Assembly (NCBI RefSeq): GCF_003852535.1
Contig: NZ_QAJP01000011.1
Span: forward strand, 1-64,000
From: Herminiimonas sp. KBW02
Lineage (GTDB): Bacteria > Pseudomonadota > Gammaproteobacteria > Burkholderiales > Burkholderiaceae_D
DNA length: 64,000 nucleotides
Direction: 5' to 3'
Position numbers and translations under genes: made by a program. The first letter of the stretch is position 1, and every line of letters starts with the position of its first letter. Under the pieces are notes generated by a model. That model saw nothing but the letters and a program-made list of their open reading frames with translations, did no database searches and was not told the DNA's origin. Below, piece by piece: positions 41,155 through 49,181 of this stretch.

Positions 41155-41655
41155 ATGCACATACGTCCGGAACGAGCTGACGATGCAGATGCAATCGCTG
41201 CGGTAACGCACGCTGCGTTCCAGGATCATCCGCATAGCGATCAGACAGAACACCTTATCATTGCTGCCTTGCGTGCAGCAGATGCACTCGCGCTATCGCT
41301 GCTTGCTGAAGTAGACGGACAGGTAGTGGGACATATCGCGTTTTCTCCTGTCAGCATTTCAGACGGCAGTCACGGCTGGTATGGTCTGGGGCCCATATCG
41401 GTATTACCTGAAAAACAAAAACTTGGGATAGGTACCACCCTGATCGAAACGGGGCTGAGCTTGCTACGCGCAGACCAGGCACAAGGTTGCGTGGTGGCAG
41501 GCGACCCGGCCTACTACCAACGCTTCGGCTTCAGACACAACTGCGCCCTGACTTATCCGGATTTGCCAGCAGAGTACTTTCTCGCCCTGCCTTTACAGAC
41601 AGGTTCTGCGCAAGGAGTAGTAAGTTATCACCCTGCATTTTCCGCACAGGCATAG
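41155..41655 (+). CDS. GNAT family N-acetyltransferase (YhbS-like)
   Basis: A 166-residue acyltransferase of the GNAT fold. Acetyl-CoA-binding motif A is clear in GPISVLPEKQKLGIGTTLIE, and the tail VVAGDPAYYQRFGFRHN is the YhbS-type signature. The start lies 6 nt after the PfpI-like gene, so the two are probably co-transcribed. Substrate unknown. Confidence 0.88.
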   Translation: MHIRPERADDADAIAAVTHAAFQDHPHSDQTEHLIIAALRAADALALSLLAEVDGQVVGHIAFSPVSISDGSHGWYGLGPISVLPEKQKLGIGTTLIETGLSLLRADQAQGCVVAGDPAYYQRFGFRHNCALTYPDLPAEYFLALPLQTGSAQGVVSYHPAFSAQA

Positions 41656-41810
41656 GCCTTATCGTGGTGGCACGCAGAAACATTTGGTAACAGGCCTTAC
41701 CAAAAAAGCATGCACACCCGGGTCTTTTTTCGCTTTAATGAGTACACCGTATCATCGTGTTTACACATGTATGCAATACGGAGGCATTTTCGCCATTACA
41801 AGGAGCAGAG

Positions 41811-42251
41811 ATGAAGAGCAAAATAATTATTTCGTCGATCATGACGGTGACTCTGTTGGCCAGCAGTGCAGCATTTGCCCAGGGCTATGACCGCGGCGGT
41901 GACCGTGGCCGCAACGAACAATCGCAACGTGGCCCAGGCCCGGATCGCGGTCCACAAGGCAACCCGCACAACAATAAATACGGCGACAAACATGGGAATA
42001 AACACGTCAGCAAGCATGATGGCAGGCATGACAACCGACGCGAAGGTCGCGGTGCAGGACCTAGCCATAACTTCTACAAAGGTGGTCATATCCCACGCGA
42101 ATATCGTGGCCACCAATATGTCGTCAACGACTGGCGCGGACATCACCTGACGCCGCCGCCGCGTGGCTATAACTGGGTACAAACCGGTGGTGATTATGTA
42201 CTGATCGCGATTGCAACCGGTGTGATTGCACAGATCATCCTTGGCAATTAA
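41811..42251 (+). CDS. RcnB-like, His-rich exported protein
   Basis: A 146-residue exported protein. A signal peptide (IIISSIMTVTLLASSAAFA, cleavage after Ala23 or so) precedes a charged, glycine-, asparagine- and histidine-rich stretch (about 40-80, with KHGNKHVSKHDGRHDNR). The C-terminal RcnB-type domain reads YVVNDWRGHHLTPPPRGYNWVQ, then DYVLIAIATGVI. RcnB in enteric bacteria is a periplasmic nickel/cobalt homeostasis factor. The start at 41811 has AAGGAG before it. No RcnA efflux gene is nearby, so metal specificity is open. Confidence 0.85.
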   Translation: MKSKIIISSIMTVTLLASSAAFAQGYDRGGDRGRNEQSQRGPGPDRGPQGNPHNNKYGDKHGNKHVSKHDGRHDNRREGRGAGPSHNFYKGGHIPREYRGHQYVVNDWRGHHLTPPPRGYNWVQTGGDYVLIAIATGVIAQIILGN

Positions 42252-42282
42252 TCAAACGCAGGCCTGAGGCCGGCATGAAAAC

Positions 42283-42318
42283 AAAAGGCCGGATGTCTGT
42301 CAGACATCCGGCCTTTTT
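42283..42318. terminator. Bidirectional terminator, rcnB-like / proC
   Basis: AAAAGGCCGGATGTCTG pairs almost directly with CAGACATCCGGCCTTTTT, a very long stem between the convergent rcnB-like gene and proC. Confidence 0.93.
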
Positions 42319-42354
42319 ACATCTGCGCAGCAATCGTGAACTGCTGCTGAATTC

Positions 42355-43179
42355 CTAATCCTGACCGAATTCCTCACCCAGCGCCTGACCGCGTGCCGCA
42401 GCAGCTTTCATGGCAGTGATAATGGATTGCTTGACGCCACTGGCTTCCATGCTGGTCAATGCAGCGTAAGTAGTACCACCTTTGGAGGTAACGCGTTCAC
42501 GCAATACACCAACCGGATCAGCCGATTGTTCTGCCAGATGCGCCGCACCGACAAAGGTCGAAATGGCCAGCGCATTGCCCTGCTCTGCGGTCAGCCCCAT
42601 TTCCTGCGCCGCTTGCTGCATCGCCTCGATAAAGTAAAACACATAGGCCGGACCGCTGCCGGAGACAGCTGTCACCGGATCAATCAGTTTTTCATCATCC
42701 AGCCACACGGTCTCACCGACTGCGCGCATGATGGCATCCGCTGCCGCACGCTGCTCCGCACTAACGCCTGCCGTCGCCACCATACCGGTGATGCCCTTAC
42801 CTATCAATGCCGGGGTATTCGGCATGGTACGGACAATGGCGTTGTGTCCTTTCAGCCAGCGCGACAAATCTACCGCGCGTATACCCGCAGCGATCGACAA
42901 TACCAGTTGCCCATTAATATGCGGCACCAGTTGCGCTACGACGCCCTTCATTTGCTGCGGTTTGACAGCCAGTACGATGACCTCGCTGCCAGCCAGCGTT
43001 GCGTCGATTTCAGCTGAGGTTCTGACGCGGAACTGCTGTTGTAATTTCGCCAGCGAATCGGCATTGATATCGACCACATGAATATTGGCCGCCGCGGTCA
43101 ACTTACCTGCGAGGCCACCTATCAGGGCAGCAGCCATATTGCCGCCACCGATGAAACTGATTTTTAAATTATTTTGCAT
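42355..43179 (-). CDS. proC: Pyrroline-5-carboxylate reductase ProC
   Basis: ProC makes the last step of proline synthesis, reducing pyrroline-5-carboxylate with NAD(P)H. The 274-residue protein has the N-terminal dinucleotide loop ISFIGGGNMAAALIGG, the VLAVKPQQM strand and the C-terminal signature LRERVTSKGGTTYAALTSME. I chose the ATG at 43177-43179 with AAGGG before it; it lies inside the end of yggS, 11 nt overlap, the usual yggS-proC pair. Confidence 0.97.
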   Translation of the reverse strand: MQNNLKISFIGGGNMAAALIGGLAGKLTAAANIHVVDINADSLAKLQQQFRVRTSAEIDATLAGSEVIVLAVKPQQMKGVVAQLVPHINGQLVLSIAAGIRAVDLSRWLKGHNAIVRTMPNTPALIGKGITGMVATAGVSAEQRAAADAIMRAVGETVWLDDEKLIDPVTAVSGSGPAYVFYFIEAMQQAAQEMGLTAEQGNALAISTFVGAAHLAEQSADPVGVLRERVTSKGGTTYAALTSMEASGVKQSIITAMKAAAARGQALGEEFGQD

Positions 43180-43873
43180 ATTCCCTTGTACCAAAAATCG
43201 CGGATCCTATCCGCACTATAGTGGCGCCTTCGGCGATGGCTGCTGCCATGTCTCCAGACATCCCCATGGATAATGTATCCAGTTTTAATCCCTCTGCACG
43301 CAATTGATCAAGCAAAGTGTGCATTTGCCTGAATGGTGCGCGTTGTTGTTCTGCATCACCGGCCGCTTCAGGTATCGCCATCAGTCCGCGCAGCTGCAAC
43401 CGCGGCAAGGCTGCGATCGCCTGTGCCACCGTCAGCGCTTCTGCTGGCAAAACACCGCTTTTACTGGCTTCACCGCTGATATTCACCTGCAAACAGACAT
43501 TCAGCGGCGGCAACCCGGCGGGACGCTGCTCGGACAGGCGCTGGGCGATTTTCAGGCGGTCGACCGAATGCACCCAGTCGAAGTGTTCGGCGATGGGACG
43601 GGTCTTGTTGCTCTGGATGGGGCCGATGAAATGCCATTCCAGCTGCAAATCAGGGCGTGTCGCCCTGACCTCGGCAATCTTCTCCAGCGCTTCCTGCAGG
43701 TAGTTTTCACCAAAAGCACCCTGCCCGGCTTCGGCTGCGGCAATCACGGCATCGGCCCCGAAGGTCTTGGATACCGCCAGTAATTCCACGCCGTGCACAT
43801 CGCGTTGCGCGCTGTTCGCGGCGTCGGTGATACGCTGACGCACAGCTTGCAAGTTTTGGCGTATTACAGACAT
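43169..43873 (-). CDS. yggS: YggS family pyridoxal phosphate homeostasis protein
   Basis: A 234-residue alanine-racemase-like TIM-barrel (PLPBP/YggS). Lys36 (LAVSKTF) is the PLP-binding lysine at the same position as in Escherichia coli. WHFIGPIQSNKTR and SMGMSGDMAAAIAEGATIVRIG are also typical. It keeps free PLP low and influences amino acid pools. I used the ATG at 43871-43873 rather than the TTG two codons upstream. Divergent from pilT, a common arrangement. Confidence 0.96.
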   Translation of the reverse strand: MSVIRQNLQAVRQRITDAANSAQRDVHGVELLAVSKTFGADAVIAAAEAGQGAFGENYLQEALEKIAEVRATRPDLQLEWHFIGPIQSNKTRPIAEHFDWVHSVDRLKIAQRLSEQRPAGLPPLNVCLQVNISGEASKSGVLPAEALTVAQAIAALPRLQLRGLMAIPEAAGDAEQQRAPFRQMHTLLDQLRAEGLKLDTLSMGMSGDMAAAIAEGATIVRIGSAIFGTREYAK

Positions 43874-43980
43874 AATCAAAGTTCTTTAAGGCATCAATTC
43901 AGGCATCAATAAAGCGCACCATCACATCGGTACGCATACAGGGCGTAAAGCCTATTTTGCAGCAGGCTCAGGGATTATAA

Positions 43981-45024
43981 ATGGACATTTCAGAACTACT
44001 CGCGTTCTCCGTCAAGAATAAAGCATCCGATCTGCATTTATCAGCCGGTCTGCCGCCGATGATCCGTGTGCATGGCGATGTCCGCCGCATCAATTTGCCG
44101 CCACTGGAGCACAAGGATGTGCACGGCATGATTTATGACATCATGAACGACGGCCAGCGCAAAGTGTACGAAGAACGGCTGGAAATCGACTTTTCCTTTG
44201 CCATTCCCGGTCTCGCCCGCTTCCGTGTCAATGCCTTCAACCAGGACCGGGGCGCCGCCGCAGTACTGCGTACCATTCCATCCAAAATCCTGAGCCTGGA
44301 AGATTTGAATGCGCCCAAGATCTTTGCCGACCTCGCACTGAAGCCACGCGGCCTGGTGCTGGTGACCGGCCCGACAGGCTCCGGCAAATCGACCACACTG
44401 GCGGCGATGGTCAATCACGTCAACGAAAACGAGTACGCGCATATCCTGACCATCGAAGATCCTATTGAGTTCGTGCACGATTCGAAGAAATGCCTGATCA
44501 ACCAGCGCGAAGTCGGCCCGCATACGCATTCGTTTGAAAACGCCTTGCGCTCGGCGCTGCGGGAAGATCCGGACGTAGTACTGGTCGGCGAATTGCGCGA
44601 TCTGGAAACCATACGCCTGGCACTGTCCGCGGCGGAAACCGGTCACCTGGTATTCGGCACCCTGCACACCTCCTCTGCGGCAAAAACCATAGACCGTATC
44701 ATCGACGTCTTTCCTGGCGATGAAAAAGAAATGGTGCGTGCGATGTTGTCTGAATCACTGCAAGCCGTGATTTCGCAAACCCTGCTCAAAACCAAAGATG
44801 GCAGCGGTCGCGTGGCGGCACATGAAATCATGCTCGGTACACCAGCTATCCGCAACCTGATCCGTGAAGCAAAGATCGCGCAAATGTATTCGGCGATCCA
44901 GACCGGTGCGAATGTCGGCATGCAGACGCTGGACAGCAATCTGACTGAACTGGTGAAACGTAATGTGATTTCCAATGCAGCAGCACGTGCTGCTGCCAAG
45001 ACGCCTGACAACTTCCCAGGATGA
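43981..45024 (+). CDS. pilT: Type IV pilus retraction ATPase PilT
   Basis: PilT is the hexameric ATPase that depolymerises type IV pili for twitching motility. The 347 residues carry Walker A GPTGSGKST near residue 130, the Asp box TIEDPIEFVHDS, Walker B DVVLVGELRDLETIRLAL, the His box ETGHLVFGTLHT and the C-terminal retraction motif AIRNLIREAKIAQM. It is divergent from yggS and followed by pilU, with a repeat element in the gap. Confidence 0.97.
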   Translation: MDISELLAFSVKNKASDLHLSAGLPPMIRVHGDVRRINLPPLEHKDVHGMIYDIMNDGQRKVYEERLEIDFSFAIPGLARFRVNAFNQDRGAAAVLRTIPSKILSLEDLNAPKIFADLALKPRGLVLVTGPTGSGKSTTLAAMVNHVNENEYAHILTIEDPIEFVHDSKKCLINQREVGPHTHSFENALRSALREDPDVVLVGELRDLETIRLALSAAETGHLVFGTLHTSSAAKTIDRIIDVFPGDEKEMVRAMLSESLQAVISQTLLKTKDGSGRVAAHEIMLGTPAIRNLIREAKIAQMYSAIQTGANVGMQTLDSNLTELVKRNVISNAAARAAAKTPDNFPG

Positions 45025-45025
45025 A

Positions 45026-45083
45026 GGCGGGGTTGCGCAAAGCATGCTTTGCGCCGCCTGAATCGGAGCAGCTTGCAAGCTGC
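45026..45083 (+). repeat. Two-palindrome element in the pilT-pilU gap (copy A)
   Basis: GCGCAAAGCATGCTTTGCGC (45035-45054) is a perfect 20-bp palindrome, extended by GGCG/CGCC flanks. It is followed by GCAGCTTGCAAGCTGC (45068-45083), a perfect 16-bp palindrome. Their centres are 31 bp apart. A second element with the same centre spacing, the same AGCATGCT core and TGCAAGC second core is found at 56956-57006. Stem bases differ in a complementary way between the copies. It ends 59 bases before pilU. Confidence 0.75.
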
Positions 45084-45142
45084 GAGGTGGAAATGCAGCA
45101 CAGCATACGCCGGTGTAAAAAATAGACCAAGAGAGAGTCACT

Positions 45143-46279
45143 ATGGAACGCGATCAAGCCACCAAATTCATGTACGACTTGCTGCGTCTGATGCTCAGCA
45201 AGAACGGCTCCGATCTTTTCATCACCGCTGATTTCCCGCCTGCATTCAAGATAGACGGCAAGATGACGCAAGTCTCGAATCAGCCGTTGACAGCTGCGCA
45301 CACCATCGAACTGGCGCGCGCCATCATGAGTGACAAGCAGGCTGCGGAATTTGAAGCCAGCAAGGAATGCAATTTCGCGATCAGCCCGGGTGGCATTGGT
45401 CGCTTCCGTGTCTCTGCTTTCGTACAGCAAGGTAAAGTCGGCATGGTGGTGCGTACCATCACCACCGCTATCCCACGCATGGAAGACCTGGGCGTGCCTG
45501 AGACGCTGAAAGATATCGTCATGACCAAGCGCGGCCTGGTCATCATGGTTGGTGCTACCGGCTCCGGCAAATCGACCACGCTGGCAGCGATGATAGGTCA
45601 CCGTAACGAACATAGCTACGGCCACATCATCACTATCGAAGACCCGGTCGAATACGTGCATCCGCATAAAAACTGCGTCATCACACAACGTGAAATCGGC
45701 GTCGATACCGAAGGCTGGGGCGTGGCACTGAAGAATACTTTGCGTCAGGCTCCTGACGTCATCTTCATCGGCGAGATCCGCGACCGTGAAACCATGGACT
45801 ATGCGATTGCCTTCGCCGAAACCGGTCATTTATGCCTCGCCACCATGCACGCCAACAGCTCCAACCAGGCGCTGGATCGTATCGTCAACTTCTTCCCGGA
45901 AGAGCGTCGCCAGCAATTGCTGATGGATTTATCGCTGAATCTGAAAGCGATGATTTCGCAGCGTCTGATCCCTTTAAAAGAAACCAAGGGCCGCTGCGTC
46001 GCGGTCGAGATCATGCTGAACTCACCACTGGTTTCCGACCTGATCTTTAAAGGCGATGTCCATGAAATCAAAGAGATCATGAAGAAGTCGCGTGAACTCG
46101 GCATGCAGACTTTTGACCAGGCTTTGTTTGACTTGTATGAAGGCGGCAAGATTTCTTATGAAGATGCATTGCGCAATGCTGATTCGGTCAATGATTTGCG
46201 CCTGTCTATCAAGCTCAACGGCAAGGAAGCCAAGCATCGTGATTTGAGCAAAGGCACTGAACATCTGGGGATAGTATGA
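45143..46279 (+). CDS. pilU: PilT-dependent retraction ATPase PilU
   Basis: PilU is the PilT paralogue that supports pilus retraction under load. The 378-residue protein has Walker A GATGSGKST near residue 140, ITIEDPVEYVHPHKNC, the Walker B region DVIFIGEIRDRETMDYAI, ETGHLCLATMHANS and ISQRLIPLKETKGR. Its sequence is clearly distinct from PilT (KLNGKEAKHRDLSK tail). The stop overlaps the start of gpx by four bases (ATGA). An unusual palindromic element precedes it. Confidence 0.95.
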   Translation: MERDQATKFMYDLLRLMLSKNGSDLFITADFPPAFKIDGKMTQVSNQPLTAAHTIELARAIMSDKQAAEFEASKECNFAISPGGIGRFRVSAFVQQGKVGMVVRTITTAIPRMEDLGVPETLKDIVMTKRGLVIMVGATGSGKSTTLAAMIGHRNEHSYGHIITIEDPVEYVHPHKNCVITQREIGVDTEGWGVALKNTLRQAPDVIFIGEIRDRETMDYAIAFAETGHLCLATMHANSSNQALDRIVNFFPEERRQQLLMDLSLNLKAMISQRLIPLKETKGRCVAVEIMLNSPLVSDLIFKGDVHEIKEIMKKSRELGMQTFDQALFDLYEGGKISYEDALRNADSVNDLRLSIKLNGKEAKHRDLSKGTEHLGIV

Positions 46280-46761
46280 GTACCGTTTATGACTTTACGC
46301 CGAACAGCCTGGGTGGCTCTCCGGTCGATCTCGCACAGTATCGCGGCAAAGTACTGCTGATCGTGAACACCGCCAGCAAATGCGGTTTCACGCCGCAATA
46401 CCAGGGACTGGAAACGGTGTACCAGCAATTCCGCGATCAGGGTGTAGAGGTACTCGGATTCCCTTGCAATCAGTTTGGCAGCCAGGAACCTGGCGATGCG
46501 GCAGAGATAGGTGCATTCTGTGAAAAGAATTACGGCGTCAGCTTCCCGCTGTTTGCCAAGATAGACGTGAATGGCGACAATGCCGACCCTCTGTACAAAT
46601 ACCTGAAGCACGCAGCGCCCGGTCTGCTCGGCAGCGAAGGCATCAAATGGAATTTCACCAAGTTCCTGATCCGCAAGGATGGCAGTGTGTTTAAGCGCTA
46701 TGCACCGCAAACCAAACCGGAAGAGTTAAGCGACGACATCAAAAAATTACTCGCCGAATAA
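46276..46761 (+). CDS. gpx: Glutathione peroxidase family protein (Cys type)
   Basis: A 161-residue thiol peroxidase of the glutathione peroxidase family. The peroxidatic residue is Cys36 (NTASKCGFTPQYQG); FPCNQFGSQEPG supplies the active-site Gln and a second cysteine, and KWNFTKFLI the Trp and Asn. Such Cys-type enzymes often use thioredoxin rather than glutathione. The start codon overlaps the pilU stop, so it is translated from the pilU message. Terminator 46777-46816 follows. Confidence 0.95.
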   Translation: MSTVYDFTPNSLGGSPVDLAQYRGKVLLIVNTASKCGFTPQYQGLETVYQQFRDQGVEVLGFPCNQFGSQEPGDAAEIGAFCEKNYGVSFPLFAKIDVNGDNADPLYKYLKHAAPGLLGSEGIKWNFTKFLIRKDGSVFKRYAPQTKPEELSDDIKKLLAE

Positions 46762-46776
46762 GCAAGCCGTACAAAT

Positions 46777-46816
46777 AAAAACGCTGGCTATACCCTACGG
46801 TAAGCCAGCATTTTTT
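46777..46816. terminator. Bidirectional terminator, gpx / glcF
   Basis: GCTGGCT (46783-46789) pairs with AGCCAGC (46803-46809), with an inner TACC/GGTA helix; A-rich before and T-rich after. It separates convergent gpx and glcF and reads as a terminator on both strands. Confidence 0.88.
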
Positions 46817-46832
46817 ATTCCAGACGATTTGC

Positions 46833-48065
46833 TTAGTGCGCAGCCGTCAATGCGCTGTCTATCAGTTCTATCCAGTGCTTGACCGGCGTATCGGTACCCG
46901 ATTGCAAATGCGTCAGGCAGCCGATATTGGCTGACACGATCATCTCTGCCTTGGTTTCTGCCAGCTTGGCCAGCTTGTTATCGCGCAACTGGTAGGACAG
47001 CTCAGGCTGCATCACCGAGTAGGTACCAGCAGAACCGCAGCACAGATGACTATCGCCGCACAGCTGCACATCGACGCCCACCGCACGCAACACACCCTCG
47101 ACCTTGCCACGTATCTGCTGACCGTGTTGCAGCGTGCACGGCGGATGATAAGCCACGCGTTTGGCGATCTTGCCGCTCAACTTGCCTTCCAGTTCTGCTT
47201 CGAACACAGGCATGATTTCACTCAAGTCTTTGGTCAGGTTGGAAATCACCGTCGCTTTTTCTGCGTAAACAGGATCTGCCGCCAGCAAATGGCCATAATC
47301 CTTGACCGTTGCGCCGCAACCGGATGCCGTCATGACGATTGCTTCAGCACCGGCCAATACCAGCGGCCACCAGGCATCGATATTGCGACGCATATCATCC
47401 AGTGCACCGTCGTGGTCATTCAGGTGATGGCGGATCGCACCGCAGCAACCGGCTTTCGGCGCCACTACCAATTGCACGCCAAGCGCATCCAGCACCCGCG
47501 CCGTCGCGGCATTGATGTTGGGCGACATCGCCGGTTGTACGCAACCGTCGAGCAGAAGCATCTTGCGCTCATGCGTACGGGTCGGCCAGGAGCCTGCATT
47601 TTCAGCGCGTGGCACTTTGTTTTTGAGCGCCTGCGGCAACAATGGGCGGAACAGCTGACCGGTTTTCATTGCAGGTGTGAACAACCATTTACGTGGCAGT
47701 ATTTCCTTCAGCGCAGTACGTTTCAGTTTTTGCGAGAACGAATACGGCACGCGATCTTCGACCACCTTGCGGCCGATATCGACCAGGCGGCCATACTTCA
47801 CGCCGGACGGGCAAGTCGTTTCGCAATTGCGGCAGGTCAGGCAGCGATCCAGATGCAACTGGGTTTTGGCGGTAGGTGTCTTGCCTTCCAGTACTTGCTT
47901 GATCAGATAGATACGACCACGCGGGCCGTCCAGTTCATCACCCAGCAGCTGATAGGTCGGGCATGTGGCGGTACAGAAGCCACAATGCACGCAACTGCGC
48001 AGAATCGCATCAGCCTCGTGGCCTTCGCGGGTATCTTTGATGAAATCGGCTAAGTTGGTTTGCAT
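46833..48065 (-). CDS. glcF: Glycolate oxidase iron-sulfur subunit GlcF
   Basis: GlcF passes electrons from the flavin subunits of glycolate dehydrogenase to the respiratory chain. The 410 residues carry two 4Fe-4S motifs: Cys25, 28, 31, 35 (CVHCGFCTATCP) and Cys75, 78, 81, 85 (CLTCRNCETTCP). Two CCG domains follow, with KAGCCGAIRHH and LCCGSAGTYS. It is the third gene of glcD-glcE-glcF, 44 nt after glcE, and its product makes glyoxylate for the gcl pathway also found in this window. Confidence 0.97.
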   Translation of the reverse strand: MQTNLADFIKDTREGHEADAILRSCVHCGFCTATCPTYQLLGDELDGPRGRIYLIKQVLEGKTPTAKTQLHLDRCLTCRNCETTCPSGVKYGRLVDIGRKVVEDRVPYSFSQKLKRTALKEILPRKWLFTPAMKTGQLFRPLLPQALKNKVPRAENAGSWPTRTHERKMLLLDGCVQPAMSPNINAATARVLDALGVQLVVAPKAGCCGAIRHHLNDHDGALDDMRRNIDAWWPLVLAGAEAIVMTASGCGATVKDYGHLLAADPVYAEKATVISNLTKDLSEIMPVFEAELEGKLSGKIAKRVAYHPPCTLQHGQQIRGKVEGVLRAVGVDVQLCGDSHLCCGSAGTYSVMQPELSYQLRDNKLAKLAETKAEMIVSANIGCLTHLQSGTDTPVKHWIELIDSALTAAH

Positions 48066-48109
48066 TGATTCCTACACTCTTCTGAAAGTAGCGCCGCGCG
48101 TGCGGCAGC

Positions 48110-49165
48110 TTAGTACTGCGTGTACATACGACCCGGATTAAAAATACCGTCAGGGTCAAAATTGTTTTTCATGTTTTGATGGATGCGACCCAGCACAGGT
48201 GCCAGCGGATGGAACACACCGACTTCCTTGTCGCCACCACGGAACAGCGTCGCGTGGCCACCAGCGATAGCCGCAGCAGCACGTATGGCGTCTGCGCTTT
48301 CATTGCTACGCAGCCAGCGCTGTGCGCCTCCCCATTCGATCAGTTGCTGGCCTTGCAGCGCGATAGGCGCAGTAGTGGAAGGCACGGACAAACGCCACAA
48401 CACATCTGATTGCGTGAAGAAATCATTGCTTTGCTCACGCATCGCAATCCAGAAATCATCAGCATCAACTTCTGCACCGCCTATGGTTTGCTGTGCTGCC
48501 GCCAGCGCCGCTTTCGCACCGGACAAACGCAGCATCAAAGTGCCGTCACACCATGCGCTGGCAGAGATAGGCAAAGGCTGGCCGCCCCATTCGTTCAAAC
48601 GGCGTATCGCATCTTTCTCATCCATCTCGAGACGCAAACTGGTTTGTGCATACGGCTTCGGCAATACCTTGAGCGATACCTCCAGCAACAAACCCAGCGT
48701 ACCCAGCGAACCTGCCAGCATGCGCGAGACATCGTAGCCGGCGACGTTCTTCATGACCTGGCCGCCGAAGTGCAGGGACTCGCCCTTGCCATCCATCAGC
48801 ACCACACCGAGTACGAAATCACGCGTTGCACCGACGGCTGCACGGCCGGGGCCGGACAAACCGCTGGCGACCATGCCGCCTATCGTCGCGCCCGGACCGA
48901 AATGCGGCGGCTCGAAAGCCAGCATTTGATTCTGTTCCGCCAGGATGGCTTCTACTTCTGCCAGCGGCGTACCGGCACGTACCGTGATCACCAGCTCGGT
49001 CGGATCGTAAGCGACCACACCGCTGTAGGCGCGCGTATCCAGCAACTCACCAACCGGAGCCTGGCCGTACCAATCCTTGGTACCACCACCACGTATGCGC
49101 AAAGGCTGCTTGTTGGCAGCAGCCGCGAGGATGCGCTCTTTAAATTGTTCGATTACCTGTTCCAT
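48110..49165 (-). CDS. glcE: Glycolate oxidase FAD-binding subunit GlcE
   Basis: A 351-residue FAD_binding_4 protein. The N-terminal domain shows RIRGGGTKDWYG, ITVRAGTPLAEVEAILAEQ, FGPGATIGGMVASGLSGPGR and VLMDGKGESLHFGGQVMKNVAGYD; the C-terminal domain is reduced compared with GlcD, ending NFDPDGIFNPGRMY. GlcE joins GlcD and GlcF in glycolate dehydrogenase. It begins 16 nt after the glcD stop. Confidence 0.96.
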   Translation of the reverse strand: MEQVIEQFKERILAAAANKQPLRIRGGGTKDWYGQAPVGELLDTRAYSGVVAYDPTELVITVRAGTPLAEVEAILAEQNQMLAFEPPHFGPGATIGGMVASGLSGPGRAAVGATRDFVLGVVLMDGKGESLHFGGQVMKNVAGYDVSRMLAGSLGTLGLLLEVSLKVLPKPYAQTSLRLEMDEKDAIRRLNEWGGQPLPISASAWCDGTLMLRLSGAKAALAAAQQTIGGAEVDADDFWIAMREQSNDFFTQSDVLWRLSVPSTTAPIALQGQQLIEWGGAQRWLRSNESADAIRAAAAIAGGHATLFRGGDKEVGVFHPLAPVLGRIHQNMKNNFDPDGIFNPGRMYTQY

Positions 49166-49181
49166 ACTGGCCTTGAGAAAA

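Noticed and set aside
41690-41740. Possible terminator between the GNAT gene and the rcnB-like gene
   Set aside because: Only an A-run and a T-run pair (AAAAAAG/CTTTTTT) around a long loop; without a GC stem it is too weak to list.
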